Shown here: piece by piece, positions 59,743-64,000 of the stretch
Numbering within the stretch: the stretch's first letter is position 1
How the letters are laid out: the number at the start of each line of letters is the position of its first letter
Origin: Ecdyonurus torrentis
Lineage: Eukaryota; Arthropoda; Insecta; Ephemeroptera; Heptageniidae
Length of the DNA stretch: 64,000 nucleotides
Direction: 5' to 3'
Assembly: GCA_949318235.1 (NCBI GenBank)
Contig: OX439131.1
Location: forward strand, 6,280,579-6,344,578
The notes under the pieces: generated by a model
What the model was told of the DNA's origin: nothing
What the model saw: the letters and a program-made list of their open reading frames with translations, nothing else
The model's database searches: none
Program-made: the position numbers and the translations under genes

Positions 59743-61555
59743 CTAAGGTGAAGAAGGCAAGGAACTCTCACATGAACTGGGCACTCGTATCTCTTGTTGT
59801 TGCTGCTCATTTTGTTGTAGTTGTTGTTGTTGATTAGCCTGGGAGATTTCTTGAATACTGTGAGGCAAGTAATCCCTCCAGCTACGAAACAAATAACGAG
59901 TAAATTTTCTCAACTGTCTAAATTTACAATAAGTAGCACCTTCGGCAGATTCAAGCTGCTGAGTTTGAATTAAAAATCCCTTTTCTTTAAATGTTTGTTC
60001 TAATTTTTCTCTTACTTCAGATTTACGTGAGCGTCTTTTCCTCTTCGCTAGAGAGAGTGGATCTTGAGGACTTGGAGGTTCTCCCAGATGTATTGAAGGG
60101 TGAAGATCTAAAGGCATCGTAGGAGTAGATGATGTTGATTGAGGTGGAAAATGTTCCTCAGAGGGAGGAAAAGTGGGTTTTCTTTGAGGGTGAGGAGGAG
60201 GAGGAGTTGATGTACTCAGAATATTAGGGTGTTGTAAGTGAGGTAGAAAACTTCTCATACCTTTGTCAGTACCAGAGTAAAATCTAAAATTACCTCCAGC
60301 ATCAACAGAGAGCATTTTTTTCTCTTCTAATGATGGTTTTGCTCCTCCAGTAAATTTAAATTTACATATACTGACTTCTGTTGGACTTTCTGCGGGTGGT
60401 ATAAAGATTGCTGAACGTTTTCTTTTCTTTTTAAGTGGTCTCGGAGAAACACTCGGAATCACTGCAGCGGGTGGTGATGGTGGAGATGTTGGTTTGTATA
60501 GGAGTTGAGGGTGGACGAAGACTCCAGCACTTGGCCAAAATACAAACCCTCCTGGAGGAGTATTTTCAACAGGCGATAGTTTTGCGAGCTCTTCAGGCTC
60601 TGAGTCACTACAACTGCTTGGCTCTACTTTCACAGTATCACGAACACATAAGTTAAGGGGTTCGTTTTGCTCATTCAGTCCAGCTGCATATGCCAACAGT
60701 CTCTGAACACAGGCTTGCGCTAGATTAGGGTCTCGCAACGGACCATCAGAAGTACTACTGCCACTATCTTGTTGTAATAATTTATTTCCAGAGCATAAAT
60801 TAAATATAGTAGAATCTTTTTTATCAAGTAAATCACCATTACTTTGAGTTCTAGATAATTTATCACATGCACCATTTTGCAATAATAATAAGTCTCTTCT
60901 TGTATCTAAATTAATTGCAGCACTTGTTTCACAAGGTTTTGTCAAAGCTAAAGTACCAGTTAATCTCTTTTCTAATAAACTACCACTTGTTTTTGTCCAC
61001 GCCAGATTTTTTGTATGTTTTTTTATTTTTTCTTCTCCTTCTTTGGTCCAGCTGATCTTTGGCTTGACAGGATTATTAATTGAAGGTTCTGGCGTCTTTG
61101 GTGTTGGAAACACTGTTCCATAATTTTTATAAATCAGGTGACAAATATCAGCCTTTTTTGGTTTTCTGCCTCGTCTCGGCTTAGAGTCAAGCGTGATTTC
61201 CCCCATGTAGGGTAGCTCATTGGCGCGCTCTTGAGACGTCATGGGTGGAGGAGAGGACATGATGACTGACGACCTGTTGCTGGACGCTTGTGAGGGAGTC
61301 TTGGGTGTCCTAGGAGCAGACTTAGGCGTACATGTGCGATGTGGTACTTCTTTTGCAGTACTTGTGGTTGCCGAAGTGGACTGAGGGGCCATCGAGGTAG
61401 CAGCGCCTGTAAAAGAGGATTAATTTACTTTTAACATATTTTAGATAATAATAAAATATTGGAGGCTAAGCGCGAGCTAATCACATGCGGATTGAAAAAA
61501 ATACTTGCTTCTACTAATTTCCTATCCTACCATCGCCAAGATCCATGCTCTTGCC

Positions 61556-61591
<36 letters not shown>

Positions 61592-63568
61592 AGGCTAGAA
61601 AATTGAAATGAAGGATAATAGACGCACTTTATGGTTTATATCACTTAACAAAATAATAATAAAAAAATTTAAAAAAAGCCAATAGCATCCATTGATAAAT
61701 AAATAACCATGATATAAATATTATTTTTCAGACAAATAAAATAAATATGTAATAAGTAATACAATGTTATAAAATATCATGAGTAAATAGAGTACTATGT
61801 AGGGTGTATTTGGGTATCTGTGTTGGAGTGAGTCAGGCCTAAATCCGCCCATTCATTTTTATTTTTATAATATAAATTTATTATGTATATATGGCGCATT
61901 TATATGTATTTATTTGTTGTATAATTTTATGCACAGCAAAATGTTAAATAGCTTGGTTTTAAATGGGAATAATTATTCAATACAAAAAGTTAAAATAAAT
62001 AAATGATGAAACGCAACATTATAAGGACGACGATTACTTATTTATTTAAATGGATATTAAAACTGTTGTTAATGTTAATACTTAATAGTAAAATACTAAT
62101 AAACGCAAAAAAAAAATAATAATAATAATAATAATAAAATCAAAAAAATAAATAAAAAAAAATCAAAATCAAAAAAAGTTTATAATAATGTTACTTTGTA
62201 ATAATATTTTTGTTCACCTTTAAGTTGCATTTTTAAATTTATATTATATTATTTTATCGGAAGAGCATTAAGGAGTAAATTTTACAAGCGTTGTTAACAA
62301 ATTGAACGAGCTTGATAATTTGCTATAAATTAAGACTCGCCTGCGGCTGCCTCATAGTGCTCCCGATACTCTGGAGGAAGAGCCTGGTGATGGAACTTCA
62401 ACTTCCAGCGTGCCTTTCTTCGACCCCTGTGAATAATTAAGCAAGTTTTAATTAGAAAAATTATAAGTTTGTATATTATTTTGAGAGAACACATTTCATA
62501 CATATATCCCTCTGTCCCGCAAAAATAAATATAGCCATGCACGTTTCCTGCACATTTCCTGTATCTTTCCCATTATGTATATTAAGTTTAAATTTTAAGT
62601 AATTAAATGTATAGGAGCAAACAAATTCAACGATACCTATTTATTAAAAAAACGTTTTGTTTTTATTATTTACATGATATTATATTATATGAGTTATGAG
62701 TTTCTTTTAATTCAGTTCTTGCTTAATTATAACATAATATGTATAAACATATACATATGAAATTTTACTAGTTTTAACATTAATTTCTATAATATAACTT
62801 CTTGCAAAAAAATAGTAAAGCGATTTGTATATCGATTCTTTGCCGTAAATTAAAAATTAAAATAATAATAATATTGAATTTGAATTGCATTAAGGGAGTA
62901 GGGGACCGACGTCGGCCATTAGACTCAAACTTTTCTCGTAAAAAAAAAAATTTCTGAAATTGTGCACAATGATACTTTAGCTTGAGACAATTTCAAATAT
63001 ATAAAAAAAATTGGGGATCACCGTGCAAATTAATTTTATATTATTTTAAGCCCATAAGGCCCAATGTTAATTTCAATAACTTTTTTATTTTTTTCGGGAC
63101 AGTCAAACATCATGAAATTTTTATCACGGCTAGGTGTGACCCATAGCTACACAATAATGCTGTTCGTAAACCCTGTTCTCTGCACCAAAAATGACGATCG
63201 CCTATGGTTATTCAAATGGAATATGCGCATTTTTTTGTGCAAGAGAACAGGGTTTACGAACAACACTAATGACACCAAATTTAGACCCAAAACACTTCTA
63301 GTTTTTGAGATATAAGGTCGGTACTCTACGATCCCTTAAATTATTCATGCTAGAATAGTAATTACAAAAAGTTTGTACCTTGCTTTGGTAGTTTTATTGT
63401 TTTTGTCTGGTTGCGTGGATGGAGTGAGGACACTGTAGAGATTGCCGTCTGCAATATGATAGTTTTTCTGCAGGTAGCCACTGACGGCGCTTCCTGCAGA
63501 AGATGCGGTCACTGCAGGCGCGGCATTGGCGGACTCACCATGGCCCTGCTGATTCATCAACCAACGAC
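59743..63568 (-). CDS. Large nuclear protein with AT-hook-like motif, 3' part (partial)
   Basis: Three exons are seen: 63568-63379, 62426-62341 and 61406-59743, joined in phases 2 and 1 into at least 646 residues, with further 5' exons off the window. Exon 1 here is Ala/Ser-rich (SGYLQKNYHIADGNLYSVL), and exon 2 is basic (RGRRKARWKLKFHHQALPPE). The long last exon has an AT-hook-like RRGRKPKK, a motif block CHLIYKNYGTVFPTPKTPEP, PLNLCV (similar to CtBP-binding PxDLS motifs), Lys/Arg nuclear signals ([16 protein letters not shown]) and proline-rich stretches. It also has a conserved-looking TYCKFRQLRKFTRYLFRSW near the C-terminus, then glutamine-rich sequence. It is probably a chromatin or corepressor factor; I do not recognise the family. 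The middle intron needs a GC donor (AG-GCGAGT). Confidence 0.75.
61556..61590. repeat. ~33-bp poly(T) tract
   Basis: One of about ten A/T homopolymers of 20-35 bp in the window. Others lie near 7441, 8126, 12350, 17748, 18250, 18805, 25255, 37007, 51340 and 54867. Most are in introns and do not sit at the end of a recognisable retrocopy. Confidence 0.9.
63154..63270. repeat. Family B palindromic element, copy 3 (best preserved)
   Basis: TGTTCGTAAACCCTGTTCTC on the left and AGAACAGGGTTTACGAACA on the right; TGCACCAAAAATGACGATCG and ATGCGCATTTTTTTGTGCA lie inside. The length is 117 bp, in an intron of the nuclear protein gene. Confidence 0.92.
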
Positions 63569-64000
63569 CTAAACAAAACAAATCACATTTTTTGCTTAGT
63601 CACCTCAACTAAGGAAATAATATTCTAAAATTATTATTTTATTATACTCTCTAAACTGTAGGTAAAAATATTTTAATATTTTCAATTTCATTGTATTACT
63701 GAAATCTTACATTATAAAAAAATATAATTTCAGTGCGTGAAAAAATGTCTCATTTTTGAAGTAAACATGTAAGTTAATGTACTTAAATTATTTCAAGAAT
63801 GATTAATTATAAAAACATTCACACAATTTTTTTACCATAAAGTTTTGAGAACCAAGAGCTAATACAGATAAAAATTAAAGTAAATATATTAATAATAAAT
63901 GTTAAAAAATGAAAGTTGCAGGAAATTTCTGTTCTTAAAAGCTGGAAATTCCACGACACATATATTATGTAGTTACTAATTAATTATTTTAATTTTATAA
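63569..64000. other. Intron of the partial nuclear protein gene; nothing else seen
   Basis: AT-rich sequence upstream of the last exon found for this gene. The exon's acceptor is phase 1, so coding sequence must continue beyond the window. Confidence 0.5.

Noticed and set aside
60435..60656. Plus-strand frame inside the long nuclear-protein exon
   Set aside because: Antisense shadow of the 1.66-kb coding exon; no independent signals.
61392..61406. ATG at 61392 as the true start of the nuclear protein
   Set aside because: The frame stays open to an acceptor at 61407 and joins two upstream coding exons in phase. It remains possible as an alternative start.

Overview
This is nuclear DNA from an animal, most likely an arthropod or another invertebrate. 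It is strongly AT-rich, the genes are intron-rich with GT-AG (and two GC-AG) splice sites, and every identifiable protein is a conserved metazoan one. I cannot name the species. No bacterial, plasmid, phage or CRISPR feature is present. I assembled coding models by hand from splice sites whose phases close exactly; all coordinates run start codon to stop codon.

Layout from left to right: an unrecognised 360-aa basic protein (2626-532, minus) is head-to-head with PEX11 (3280-5274, plus). A divergent Cys-loop ligand-gated channel subunit (7302-12204, plus) converges on the small GTPase CPLANE2/RSG1 (15830-12973, minus). CPLANE2 shares a very short divergent promoter with SSR2/TRAP-beta (16318-19322, plus). 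SSR2 converges on a 17-coding-exon HSD17B4/MFE-2 gene (28201-19971, minus). Next come RpS8 (35899-29610, minus) with two paralogous intronic C/D snoRNAs, and an AT-rich gap. A single-pass leucine-rich-repeat protein (39237-47763, plus) follows, then PSMB3 (53892-51137, minus), GABARAP/Atg8 (57847-55118, minus), and the 3' part of a large AT-hook nuclear protein gene (63568-59743, minus) that runs off the right edge.

Functionally the set is mixed housekeeping: peroxisome (PEX11, HSD17B4), secretory translocon (SSR2), ribosome (RpS8, snoRNAs), proteasome (PSMB3), autophagy (GABARAP), ciliogenesis (CPLANE2), plus two membrane receptor-like proteins. Nothing indicates an operon or a gene cluster acting as one pathway; PEX11 and HSD17B4 share an organelle but are separated by unrelated genes.

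The outstanding non-genic feature is a high density of palindromic, non-coding inverted-repeat elements in introns and spacers. At least four families recur within this window (called A to D here), along with about ten single palindromes, some reaching 300-570 bp, and a ~2-kb foldback in an RpS8 intron. They look like MITEs or foldback elements; transcribed inside introns, they would fold into long hairpins.
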